Shown piece by piece: positions 14,828 through 23,051 of a stretch of DNA of 64,000 bases; position 1 is the first letter of the stretch; each line of letters starts with the position of its first letter. The notes under the pieces were generated by a model, which worked only from the letters and a program-made list of their open reading frames with translations, did not search any database and had not been told where the DNA came from. Origin of the DNA: an uncultured bacterium. Its GTDB lineage: Bacteria; Bacillota; Clostridia; Oscillospirales; Ruminococcaceae. The stretch covers positions 18,252-82,251 of the forward strand of contig CAJMLV010000009.1 in NCBI GenBank assembly GCA_905214345.1, written 5' to 3'. Both the position numbers and the translations under genes were made by a program.

Positions 14828-15814
14828 TCACTGTACGCCGGCGGCGTGCAGTTTGTCCAGCAACTCCATCACCGCCAGGGTACGGGTGCGGGCTTCGGCC
14901 TCGGCGGCGGTGTCTTTCCCGGCCACGATACGGGCAAATTCCGCAAACTCATACGCCATGCGATGGCGGTCGGCTTTGGGTGCGCCGGTGCGGGTCCCGC
15001 CGCCCCGGATGCCTCCCAGAACGCTGTACACCTCATCCAGGCTGTTGGTGCCGCCATGGACCACCAGGTAACCGCCGGGGCCCTGGATGCTGGCGAATTT
15101 CTTGCTTTCGCTGTCTTTGGCGGCCAGCCCCACGGCACAAAAATCCGGGTAATTCAGCAGGGCGGTGCCCGCCGTGTCGATGCCGTTTTCCGCCAGGCTG
15201 GGGCGGTATTCGCAGGACTCCGGCATGCCCAGCAGCCCCCAGAAAAAGTGCAGGTTGTACACGTTCATGTCATTGAGGGCGCCGCCGTTGCAGGCCGGGT
15301 CAAAGGTCGTGTTCCAGATGCCCTTGAGGAAGTCGTCATACCGGGCGCTGCGGGCACAGAAGCTTGCCATGGCGCCCCGCACCGGGCCGATGGCGGCCAT
15401 GTTGTCCTGCAAAAAGCGATAGGCAGGCAGGTAGGGGGTGGTGATGGCCTCAAAGAGGATGACCCCCTTGCGGTCGGCCAGTTCAAACAGTTCCCGGGCC
15501 TCGGCGGCAGTGGCGGTGAAAGGCTTTTCCAGAATCACATGGTAACCCGCTTCCAGGGCCTTTTTGGCCGCGGCATAATGCAGGTGGTTGGCGGTGCCGA
15601 TGTACACTGCGTCAAATCCCCCTGCGGCATAGCAGGCATCCTCATCGGTAAAGACCCGGGGCACACCGTGTTCGGCGGCCATGGCTTTGGCTTTTTCCTC
15701 GCTCTGGGGGCGGCAGCACAGGGCCGTGACCTCGATTTCGGGCATTTCCTCCACATGGGCCATGAATTCCACCACGATGCGGCTGGTGGACAGAACGGCA
15801 AGTTTCAGCGGCAT
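14828..15814 (-). CDS. Gfo/Idh/MocA family oxidoreductase
   Basis: A 328-residue NAD(P)-dependent oxidoreductase. The Rossmann start (LAVLSTSRIVVEF) lacks the usual GxGxxG glycines, but YIGTANHLHYAAAKKAL and the HVILEKPF motif with its catalytic lysine are typical, and the C-terminal half is the family sheet domain. Members oxidise or reduce sugars, inositols or biliverdin-like substrates; the substrate here is unknown. Start: ATG 15814, 8 nt after AGGTGG, preferred over an ATG seven codons upstream. Atypical cofactor binding is possible. Confidence 0.82.
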   Translation of the reverse strand: MPLKLAVLSTSRIVVEFMAHVEEMPEIEVTALCCRPQSEEKAKAMAAEHGVPRVFTDEDACYAAGGFDAVYIGTANHLHYAAAKKALEAGYHVILEKPFTATAAEARELFELADRKGVILFEAITTPYLPAYRFLQDNMAAIGPVRGAMASFCARSARYDDFLKGIWNTTFDPACNGGALNDMNVYNLHFFWGLLGMPESCEYRPSLAENGIDTAGTALLNYPDFCAVGLAAKDSESKKFASIQGPGGYLVVHGGTNSLDEVYSVLGGIRGGGTRTGAPKADRHRMAYEFAEFARIVAGKDTAAEAEARTRTLAVMELLDKLHAAGVQ

Positions 15815-15878
15815 TGGGACATTCCACCTTTCCATGATTTTCCCCCTGCAATCCGGCGTTCAGGGGCGTTTTGCCCCC

Positions 15879-15953
15879 ATTATACCCCACCGGACCGCAT
15901 GGTGCAAATTGCCAGGACCTCCCCTTGTTTTTTGCCTGGTTCACCGTTATAAT
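15879..15953. promoter_or_regulatory. Divergent promoters for the oxidoreductase and the cytidylate kinase-like operon
   Basis: Minus strand: TTGCAC (15902-15907), 17 nt, TATAAT (15879-15884). Plus strand: TTGTTT (15925-15930), 17 nt, TATAAT (15948-15953). Confidence 0.7.
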
Positions 15954-16022
15954 GAGTATAGTGGGGGTGGTGCGGCCCTTCGCCGGGTCCCTGCCCCAAA
16001 TTTGAACTGTGAGGTGGATTTT

Positions 16023-16625
16023 ATGGAACCCCTGGTCATTACAATGGCACGTGAATATGCCTCCGGCGGCAGCGAGATCGCGCAGCGGGTGGCGGACCTT
16101 CTGGGTGTGCCCCTGTACAACAAGGAGCTGATCTCTCTGGCCGCGAAGAAGAGCGGCCTGACCGAAGAGGCCATCGCCGCCAGCGAAAACCAGCGCAGCG
16201 GCAGCCTGATCTACAGCCTGTACATGATGGGCAACACCATGCCCCTGGCGGATCAGGTGTACATCCTGCAGTCCAACGTCATCAAAGAGCTGGCCCAGCA
16301 GGGTTCCTGCGTGATCCTGGGCCGCTGCGGCGACTATGTCCTGCGGGACCGTCCCAACGTGCTGCGCACCTTTGTGTACGCCCCGCTGGATGCCCGCATC
16401 CGCAACGCCAAGGAACGCCCCGGCGCCAAGGACATGCCCGACCGCCTGTGGGAGACCACTCTTGCCAAGCACGACCGCGCCCGCGCGAGTTACTATAACT
16501 ATTACACCGAGAACCGCTGGGGCGAGGCGAAAAATTATGACCTGTGCCTGAACGCCGCGCTGGGCCGCGAAGCCTGCGCGCAGCTGATCGTTCAGGCCGC
16601 CAGGGCAATGGAGGCATCCGTTTAA
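16023..16625 (+). CDS. Cytidylate kinase-like family protein
   Basis: A 200-residue protein of the cytidylate-kinase-2-like family: ITMAREYASGGSEIAQRVADLL is the P-loop region, followed by NKELI and CVILGRCGDYVL. A P-loop of the form GSGGS/ASGGSEIA replaces the classical GPSGSGKS. Family members are common in Clostridia and their substrate is not certain. It is the first gene of a four-gene operon; the MATE gene starts 2 nt after its stop. Confidence 0.82.
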   Translation: MEPLVITMAREYASGGSEIAQRVADLLGVPLYNKELISLAAKKSGLTEEAIAASENQRSGSLIYSLYMMGNTMPLADQVYILQSNVIKELAQQGSCVILGRCGDYVLRDRPNVLRTFVYAPLDARIRNAKERPGAKDMPDRLWETTLAKHDRARASYYNYYTENRWGEAKNYDLCLNAALGREACAQLIVQAARAMEASV

Positions 16626-16627
16626 GC

Positions 16628-18004
16628 ATGAGCAAATCCGTTTCCGCCGCCCGTATGGGCACCGAACCGCTGAACCCCCTGCTGCTTTCGCTGGCTATCC
16701 CCATGATGGTCTCGATGCTGGTGCAGGCACTGTACAACGTGGTGGACAGCATCTTCGTTTCCTACATCAACGAAGCGGCCCTGTCCGCCGTGAGCCTGGC
16801 CTTCCCCATCCAGAACCTGCTGATAGCCTTTGCGGTGGGTACGGCGGTGGGCGTCAACGCCTATCTGTCCAAGAGCCTGGGCGAAGGAAACCATGAGGAA
16901 GCCAACCGCGCCGCCGCCAACGGCCTGTTCCTGGCGGTGTGCAGCGCCATCGGCTTTTTGATCTTCGGTCTGTTCGGCGCCAAGGCGTTCATCCACGCCC
17001 AGACCACCGACCCTCTCATTGCCCGCTACGGCACCGAGTATCTGACCATCTGCACCGTCTTCAGCCTGGGCTGCTGCGTGCAGTGTATGATGGAAAAGAT
17101 CCTGGTGTCCACCGGCCGCAGCACCTTTGCCATGACCACCCAGCTCATCGGCGCGGTGACCAACATCGTGCTGGACCCGGTGTTCATCTTCGGTCTGTTC
17201 GGCGTTCCCCGGCTGGAAGCCGCCGGTGCCGCCGTGGCCACCGTCATCGGCCAGTTTGTGGGTGCCGCCGCGGCCCTGACCCTGCATTTCCTGTATAACA
17301 AGGACGTGCACATCTCCCTGCGGGGCTTCCGCCCCAACGGGCGCACCATCCGCCGCATCTATCAGGTGGGCATCCCCTCCATCGCCATGAACGCCATCGG
17401 CAGCGTGATGACCTTCGGCATGAACGCCATCCTCATCGCCTACTCCAGCACGGCTGTGGCGGTTTTCGGGGTATACTTCAAACTGCAGAGCTTCGTGTTC
17501 ATGCCGGTGTTCGGCCTGAACAACGGCATGGTTCCCATCGTCAGCTACAACTACGGCGCCCGCAAGCCCGACCGCATCCTGGGCACCATGCGCCTGGCCG
17601 CCATCTATGCGGTGAGCATCATGGTGGTGGGCTTCCTGGCCGGTCAGTTCCTGCCCGGCGTGATGCTGAGCATCTTCAACGCCAGCCCGGACATGCTCAA
17701 TCTGGGCACGGTGGCATTGCGTATCATCTCCATCTCTTTCCTGATGGCAGGCTTCAACGTCATCTCCTCCGCCTACTTCCAGGCATTGGGCCACGGCGTG
17801 CTGGCTTTGTGGGTATCCATCATCCGCCAGCTGGTGGTGCTGCTGCCCACCGCCTGGCTGCTGAGCCTGGTCGGCCGGGTGGAACTGGTCTGGTGGGCTT
17901 TCCCCATCGCGGAAGTGGTGGCCCTGACCCTGTGCGTCATCTTCCAGCGGGTGTGCTATAACAAGATCATCCGTCCCATGCGCAGCGAGACCGTCCCGGC
18001 CTGA
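16628..18004 (+). CDS. MATE family efflux transporter
   Basis: A 458-residue protein with twelve membrane segments. The N-terminal half contains PMMVSMLVQALYNVVDSIFV, typical of MATE exporters, and the halves are related to each other. These export cationic drugs or metabolites using Na+ or H+ gradients. It starts 2 nt after the kinase-like gene, so translation is probably coupled. The natural substrate is unknown. Confidence 0.92.
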   Translation: MSKSVSAARMGTEPLNPLLLSLAIPMMVSMLVQALYNVVDSIFVSYINEAALSAVSLAFPIQNLLIAFAVGTAVGVNAYLSKSLGEGNHEEANRAAANGLFLAVCSAIGFLIFGLFGAKAFIHAQTTDPLIARYGTEYLTICTVFSLGCCVQCMMEKILVSTGRSTFAMTTQLIGAVTNIVLDPVFIFGLFGVPRLEAAGAAVATVIGQFVGAAAALTLHFLYNKDVHISLRGFRPNGRTIRRIYQVGIPSIAMNAIGSVMTFGMNAILIAYSSTAVAVFGVYFKLQSFVFMPVFGLNNGMVPIVSYNYGARKPDRILGTMRLAAIYAVSIMVVGFLAGQFLPGVMLSIFNASPDMLNLGTVALRIISISFLMAGFNVISSAYFQALGHGVLALWVSIIRQLVVLLPTAWLLSLVGRVELVWWAFPIAEVVALTLCVIFQRVCYNKIIRPMRSETVPA

Positions 18005-18025
18005 CGCTTGCAAGGAGGTTTTTGT

Positions 18026-18685
18026 ATGCTTCGCAACATGCGTACCGGCATGCTGGTGCTCAGTGTGCTGTACTTTGTGCTGGGCCTGGCCCTGCTGGCG
18101 GCGCCTGCCGCCAGTCTGCCCTGGATCTGTGCCGCCTTCGGGGTACTCATTGCCCTGACCGGTGCCCGCAACCTGTGGCGGTATTCCCGCAACAAGGAAA
18201 AAGGCTTTGCCGCCGCCTTCACCCTGCTGGGTGGGGTGGTGACCCTGGCCCTGGGCCTGTTCGCCCTGCTGCGCCCCGACTTTGTGGAGTGGGTGCTGCC
18301 GGTGGTGTTCGGGTTCTTTCTGCTGGTGGACGGCGGCGCCCGGGAGCAGAGCGCCTGGCAGCTGGTACGCCGCAAAGGTCAGCGTTGGTGGGTGCTGATG
18401 CTGCTGGGCTTTGTCACCGGCATCGCAGGCATCCTCCTCATCATGCAGCCCTTTGTTTCCTGGCCGGTGGACGCTATCTGGCTGTGCGGTCTTTTGCTGA
18501 TCCTGGAAGGCGTACTCAACGCCGGCTGCACCGTCTACACCGCCATGGCCCTCCGCGACCTGGACAAGGCTGCCGAAGCTGCCGAAGCCGCCCGGGAGAC
18601 CGAATCCCATGATTCCCCCAAGGAAGAAGCCCCCGTCCCGTCCGGCGCGGATTCTTCCGCCGACTCTACCGACCCGCAGAGCTGA
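18026..18685 (+). CDS. DUF308/HdeD-like membrane protein
   Basis: A 219-residue protein with six membrane segments in three pairs, as in the DUF308 (HdeD) family, followed by an acidic, Ser/Pro-rich C-terminal tail of about 40 residues. The function is unknown; HdeD contributes to acid resistance in enterobacteria. The ATG is 7 nt after AAGGAGG. Third gene of the operon. Confidence 0.8.
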   Translation: MLRNMRTGMLVLSVLYFVLGLALLAAPAASLPWICAAFGVLIALTGARNLWRYSRNKEKGFAAAFTLLGGVVTLALGLFALLRPDFVEWVLPVVFGFFLLVDGGAREQSAWQLVRRKGQRWWVLMLLGFVTGIAGILLIMQPFVSWPVDAIWLCGLLLILEGVLNAGCTVYTAMALRDLDKAAEAAEAARETESHDSPKEEAPVPSGADSSADSTDPQS

Positions 18686-18724
18686 TTCCGCTTTACCATT
18701 TCACCAAAAGGAGACCCGTTCCCC

Positions 18725-20155
18725 ATGCAAAACCAGTACGATCTCATCATCGTCGGCGCCGGTCCTGCCGGCATCTTCACCGCCCTGGAACTGCTGCGCA
18801 AGAGCAGCCATCCCCAGGATCTCAAGATCCTGCTGATCGAAAAGGGCAAACCGGTGGAGCGCCGTCACTGCCCCAAAGCCGAAGTGGGTCACTGCATCAA
18901 CTGCAAGCCCACCTGCGCCATCACCACCGGCTTTTCCGGCGCGGGCGCCTTTTCGGACGGCAAGCTGTCCCTTTCCCGTGAGGTGGGCGGCGAACTTCCC
19001 GAACTGATCGGGGAGGATTTTGCCCAGGAACTCATCGATTACACCGACAAGATCTACCTGGAATTCGGCGCCGACCCCCATGTGGAGGGCGTGTATGAAG
19101 GCACTGAGATCAAAGAGATCCGCAAGCGCACCATCCAGGCAGGTCTGCAGCTGGTGGACTGCCCCATCCGTCACCTGGGCACCGAGAAAGCCCAGCAGCT
19201 GTACCTGAACATCCAGAACTATCTGGCCGCCAACGGCGTGGAGATGTGGTTCGATACCGAGTGCGACAACATCCTGCTGGAAGGCGACACCTGCCGCGGC
19301 GTGGTGGCACGCCGTACCGGCAAGCCGGAAGCGGAAGCAGTGGAGGTCACCGCCCGCCAGGTGGTCATTGCCACCGGCCGCCGCGGTGCCGACTGGCTGG
19401 AAAAAATCTGTGCCGAACATCACATTGCCCACCGTCCCGGCACCGTGGACATCGGCGTGCGTGTGGAATGCCGCAATGAGATCATGGAGACCATCAACAA
19501 TGTTCTCTATGAAGGCAAGCTCATCGGCTACCCCAACCCCTGGAAGAACAAGGTCCGCACCTTCTGCCAGAACCCCGGCGGCTTTGTTGCCCAGGAAAAC
19601 TATGACAACGACCTGGCGGTGGTCAACGGCCACAGCTTCAAGGACCTGAAGAGCCCCAACACCAACCTGGCCATTCTGGTCAGCCACAACTTCACCGAGC
19701 CCTTCAACCAGCCCATCGCCTACGCCCAGAAGGTGGGCGAACTGACCAACATGCTGGGCGCGGGGCACATTCTGGTGCAGCGCTACGGCGACATCCTCAA
19801 CGGCAAGCGCACCTGGCCCCAGGAGCTGGCCCGGTCCAACGTCCGCCCCACCCTGAAGGACGCCGTGGCCGGTGACATCACCGCCGCCATGCCCTACCGC
19901 GCCATGGTCAACATCATCGAGTTCATCAAGATGGTGGACCATGTGGTGCCCGGCTTTGCCGCTCCCGAGACCCTGCTGTACTCTCCCGAGCTGAAGTTCT
20001 ACTCCAACAAGGTCCGCATGGACACCGACCTGGAGACCAACGTGGCCAACCTCCACTGCCTGGGCGACTCCTCCGGCTGGACCCGCGGCCTGATGATGGC
20101 TTCGGTCATGGGCGTGCTCATGGGCCGCAAGCTCATCGAAAACCACAGCTTCTGA
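18725..20155 (+). CDS. FAD-dependent oxidoreductase (COG2509 type)
   Basis: A 476-residue flavoprotein. The N-terminus has the dinucleotide-binding motif IIVGAGPAGIFTALELL, then a Cys-rich insert GHCINCKPTCAITTGFSGAGAFSDGK, a VVIATGRRGADWL motif and the C-terminal CLGDSSGWTRGLMMASVMG that closes the FAD site. It belongs to the uncharacterised FAD dehydrogenase group common in Firmicutes. The four conserved cysteines suggest a metal or redox site. Last gene of the operon, with a strong terminator. Confidence 0.87.
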   Translation: MQNQYDLIIVGAGPAGIFTALELLRKSSHPQDLKILLIEKGKPVERRHCPKAEVGHCINCKPTCAITTGFSGAGAFSDGKLSLSREVGGELPELIGEDFAQELIDYTDKIYLEFGADPHVEGVYEGTEIKEIRKRTIQAGLQLVDCPIRHLGTEKAQQLYLNIQNYLAANGVEMWFDTECDNILLEGDTCRGVVARRTGKPEAEAVEVTARQVVIATGRRGADWLEKICAEHHIAHRPGTVDIGVRVECRNEIMETINNVLYEGKLIGYPNPWKNKVRTFCQNPGGFVAQENYDNDLAVVNGHSFKDLKSPNTNLAILVSHNFTEPFNQPIAYAQKVGELTNMLGAGHILVQRYGDILNGKRTWPQELARSNVRPTLKDAVAGDITAAMPYRAMVNIIEFIKMVDHVVPGFAAPETLLYSPELKFYSNKVRMDTDLETNVANLHCLGDSSGWTRGLMMASVMGVLMGRKLIENHSF

Positions 20156-20179
20156 TTTTTCCGTTTTCACAAAACAAAG

Positions 20180-20213
20180 CCCCCGGTGCGAAGCTCCTGC
20201 CTTGCACCGGGGG
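20180..20213. terminator. Bidirectional terminator
   Basis: Perfect 10-bp stem CCCCCGGTGC/GCACCGGGGG followed by TTTTCTT between convergent genes. Confidence 0.82.
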
Positions 20214-20244
20214 TTTTCTTATCTTATGGGATCAGGGGTCCGGC

Positions 20245-21750
20245 TCAGCCGGCGGCGTTCTCGGTGGTGGAAGCAGCGCCGCTGGTGCCTTCGCCCAGCA
20301 CCACCTGATAGGTGGCCATCTTGCCGTCACGTTCGATCTGCAGGTTGACGGTGTCGCCCACAGCCTTCTGCTGCAGGTATCCGGTCAGGTCGCTGCTGTC
20401 GGAAACGGAGTTGTCGTCAATGGCAATGATGCGGTCGCCCACCTGCAGTCCGGCGTTGTCCGCGCCGCTGCCCGGGGTGATCTGATAGATATACACGCCG
20501 TAGTTGGACACACCGAACTGCATGGCGTTATCCTGGGTAACGGTGATGACGGTCACACCCAGAGCCGGGCGCTTCACATAGCCGTTCTCAATGAGATCCT
20601 GGGCAATGTCCATGGCGGTGTTGATGGGGATGGCAAAGCCCAGGCCCTCAGCGTTGGTGGCTTCGCCGGTATCGGTGGTGGAGCCGCTCTTGGCGTTGAC
20701 AATGCCGATGAGTTCGCCCTGGCCGTTGAACAGGCCGCCGCCGGAGTTGCCCGGGCTGATGGCCGCGTCGGTCTGGATCAGGCTCATTTCATTGCTTTCC
20801 ACTTCCACAGAACGGTTCACCGCGCTGATGATGCCGTTGGTAACGGTGCCGCTCAGGGTACCCAGAGGGTTGCCCACGGCTACAGCCAGTTCGCCCACCG
20901 CCAGGGTATCGGAATCACCCAGGGTGGCGGCGCTCAGGCCGGTGGCGTCGATCTTCAGAACCGCCACGTCGGTGGAAGTGTCCAGACCCACGATGCTGGC
21001 GGTGTATTCGGTATCATCCGAAAGCTGCACCGTGATGTTGGAAGCACCGTTCACCACATGGGCGCAGGTCAGGATATAGCCGTCCTCGCTGATGATGACG
21101 CCGGAACCGGCGCCGCTCTGCACATAGCTGCCGAACCAGCTGTTGGTGCTGACCATCTGCTCGGTGGTGATGGCCACCACGCTGGGCTGCGCCTTGGCCG
21201 CGATCTCGGTCATGGAAAGGTTGCTGCCGCCGGCGCTGCCCTGGCTGGCATCGGCGTTTTCATCACGCTGGACCTGCTGGACCACCACCTGGCTGCCGTT
21301 CAGGCCCATGCGGGTGGCCGCCACGGTGCCCAGCAGACCGCCGCCGAAGCCCAGCAGCACCACGCCAACGCCGGCCAGCACCCGCAGGCCGGTCTTGCCA
21401 TCCTTCTTGCGGCGGGGCGGCTGGGGCGGTTCGGGCTGGGCGCCATAGCCGTTCACCGGGCCGTTGGGGCCGCCGGGGCCGGCAGTTCCTTTGTCGTAGC
21501 TGCTGTAGCCGGTGCTGCCGGTGCTGTTGCTGCCGTAGCTGCTGCCGTACCCGGTGTTCTGGCTCTGGGACGAAGGCTGTTCCGAACTGGTAAAATCCGT
21601 GCGGGCGGTGTTGGCGGTGTTCATGCCGCTGCTGCCCACGTTGGGATACCCGCTGCTTTCCCCGTTGTTCTGGGGCGGGTTCTGACCGCCCGTCGGCGGG
21701 GTATTCTGCGGGTTCTGGTTATACAGACCCGAGTAATCGTACTCACTCAT
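20245..21750 (-). CDS. htrA: HtrA/DegP-like membrane-anchored serine protease with PDZ domain
   Basis: A 501-residue protease. Residues 1 to about 115 are a disordered Gly/Ser/Asn/Pro-rich cytoplasmic region; a membrane anchor follows (LAGVGVVLLGFGGGLLGTVA). The trypsin-like domain has CAHVVNGA (His), STDVAVLKI (Asp) and PGNSGGGLFN (Ser). One PDZ domain follows (LQVGDRIIAIDDN). HtrA degrades or refolds misfolded proteins outside the membrane. The upstream region carries three phased TTTCAC repeats resembling the CssR boxes of Bacillus htrA genes, pointing to secretion-stress control. Confidence 0.93.
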   Translation of the reverse strand: MSEYDYSGLYNQNPQNTPPTGGQNPPQNNGESSGYPNVGSSGMNTANTARTDFTSSEQPSSQSQNTGYGSSYGSNSTGSTGYSSYDKGTAGPGGPNGPVNGYGAQPEPPQPPRRKKDGKTGLRVLAGVGVVLLGFGGGLLGTVAATRMGLNGSQVVVQQVQRDENADASQGSAGGSNLSMTEIAAKAQPSVVAITTEQMVSTNSWFGSYVQSGAGSGVIISEDGYILTCAHVVNGASNITVQLSDDTEYTASIVGLDTSTDVAVLKIDATGLSAATLGDSDTLAVGELAVAVGNPLGTLSGTVTNGIISAVNRSVEVESNEMSLIQTDAAISPGNSGGGLFNGQGELIGIVNAKSGSTTDTGEATNAEGLGFAIPINTAMDIAQDLIENGYVKRPALGVTVITVTQDNAMQFGVSNYGVYIYQITPGSGADNAGLQVGDRIIAIDDNSVSDSSDLTGYLQQKAVGDTVNLQIERDGKMATYQVVLGEGTSGAASTTENAAG

Positions 21751-21833
21751 ACTTTATGCACTCCTTTAATCTATTCCAATACACGGGTTGGGCGAACTGC
21801 CGCCCCCGGCTCTCTGTTTCGAGCTTGGTACCC

Positions 21834-21889
21834 AGTATATCCATGAATTGTGAAATTGGTTTATCTTCACCGTGAAACAAATGTGAAAT
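21834..21889 (-). promoter_or_regulatory. htrA control region with phased TTTCAC repeats
   Basis: On the minus strand ATTTCACA (21882-21889), GTTTCACG (21871-21878) and ATTTCACA (21849-21856) are spaced 11 and 22 bp, one and two helical turns, upstream of a TATACT -10 (21834-21839). The -35 is poor, consistent with an activator. They resemble the TTTTCACA octamers of Bacillus htrA promoters. Confidence 0.6.
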
Positions 21890-21977
21890 GCCGTTTACAC
21901 GCCGGTTTTGTTCCCTTGACAAAGAGGGCCGCTCCGCCGTATTCTAAGGACAGATTTACGCCGAAAGGAGCCGTTCC

Positions 21978-22856
21978 ATGCAGGTCACGCAGCAAGACAG
22001 CCGCTATCTTTTATATAAAGAATCCACCCTCATCGGCCAGGCCGAACTGGAGGACGGGCACATCACCCTGTTCACGGTGCAGCCCCAGTGGCGGGGCCGG
22101 GGCTACGGCAGCTATCTTTTGCGGGAAGTTCTGCGCCGCAACGACGGTTTTGCCCGCCAGACAGCCAGCCGCTTTCTGGCGCCCGCACCGCAATCCGCGG
22201 CGGCGGCGTCCCTTTTGCACAAGTTCGGCTTCGCCCCCACCGGGGCGGCGGACGGGTCCTGGCAGCGTCTGCGCACCCCCGACCTCACCGCCGTGGAGCT
22301 GTGCCACCGCTTTCTGGCCGCCAATCTGCCCGCGGGCGGGTCTTTCCTGGACGCCACCTGCGGCAACGGGCACGACACTCTTTTCCTCTGCCGCAAAGCC
22401 GCCCCCAACGGCCGGGTGCTGGCTCTGGACATCCAGCCCGCGGCGGTGGAAGCCACCAACCGCCTTCTGGCGGAAAACGGCCTGCAGCATGTAGGCCGGG
22501 CCATCGTCTGCGATCACAAGGAACTGGGGCACCTGGTACCGCCCGCATCCCTGGACGGGGCGGTGTTCAACTTCGGCTGGCTGCCGGGTGCGGACCACAG
22601 CATCCATTCCGGCGCCGAAAGCACTCTGCCCGCCCTGCAGGCGGCGCTGGATGCCCTGAAGCCCGGCGGCGTGCTGGCGGCGGTGCTGTACAGCGGCAAG
22701 GTCATCGGCAGCGATGAAAAGCAGGCGGTTCTGGAATTTTTCCGCGCCCTGCCCCTGACCCGGTACACCGTGCTGGTGTGCGAGTTTGCCAACTGGGCCC
22801 CCACCGCACCCCTGCCCTGTTTTGTGCTGAAAAAGCCCGCCGGGCAGGACCTTTGA
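21978..22856 (+). CDS. mnmM: GNAT-domain / MnmM-like tRNA methyltransferase fusion
   Basis: A 292-residue two-domain protein. Residues 1 to about 98 form a short GNAT acetyltransferase-like domain with the acetyl-CoA motif QPQWRGRGYG (35-44). Residues about 100-292 match the YtqB/MnmM methyltransferases: FLDATCGNGHDTLFL (SAM site, D125) and VLALDIQPAAVEAT. MnmM methylates 5-aminomethyl-2-thiouridine in the tRNA wobble position. It is monocistronic. The methyltransferase assignment is good; whether the GNAT domain is active and on what is unknown. Confidence 0.8.
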   Translation: MQVTQQDSRYLLYKESTLIGQAELEDGHITLFTVQPQWRGRGYGSYLLREVLRRNDGFARQTASRFLAPAPQSAAAASLLHKFGFAPTGAADGSWQRLRTPDLTAVELCHRFLAANLPAGGSFLDATCGNGHDTLFLCRKAAPNGRVLALDIQPAAVEATNRLLAENGLQHVGRAIVCDHKELGHLVPPASLDGAVFNFGWLPGADHSIHSGAESTLPALQAALDALKPGGVLAAVLYSGKVIGSDEKQAVLEFFRALPLTRYTVLVCEFANWAPTAPLPCFVLKKPAGQDL

Positions 22857-22873
22857 CCATTATAGCATACCCT

Positions 22874-22900
22874 GCCCCGGCGTCCAAGGCGCTCCGGGGC
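22874..22900 (+). terminator. Terminator after the methyltransferase gene
   Basis: Stem GCCCCGG/CCGGGGC followed by ATTTTT. Confidence 0.65.
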
Positions 22901-22930
22901 ATTTTTCCGGCCCGCGGATGTAAAAATTCA

Positions 22931-23000
22931 TTGCAATTCAGTCAAAAACAGGGTATGATAGAAAGGTATGTATAGAATAGAGGAGTGTGCCCCCATGTGA
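22931..23000 (+). promoter_or_regulatory. prfC promoter and leader with a start-stop mini-ORF
   Basis: TTGCAA (22931-22936) and TATGAT (22954-22959) are 17 nt apart. In the leader, AGAGGAG (22979-22985) lies 9 nt before ATG (22995-22997), which is followed at once by TGA (22998-23000). This is a minimal start-stop reading frame with its own ribosome binding site, 51 nt before the prfC start. A regulatory role is inferred. Confidence 0.55.
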
Positions 23001-23051
23001 CCGTGTTCCATTCGCCGTCACTGTCAAGAGAAACAAGGAGTTAGTGGAAAT

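Noticed and set aside
16622..18610. 662-codon minus-strand frame opposite MATE and DUF308 genes
   Set aside because: His/Gln/Gly-rich, spans two real genes and their intergenic gap; not credible as coding.
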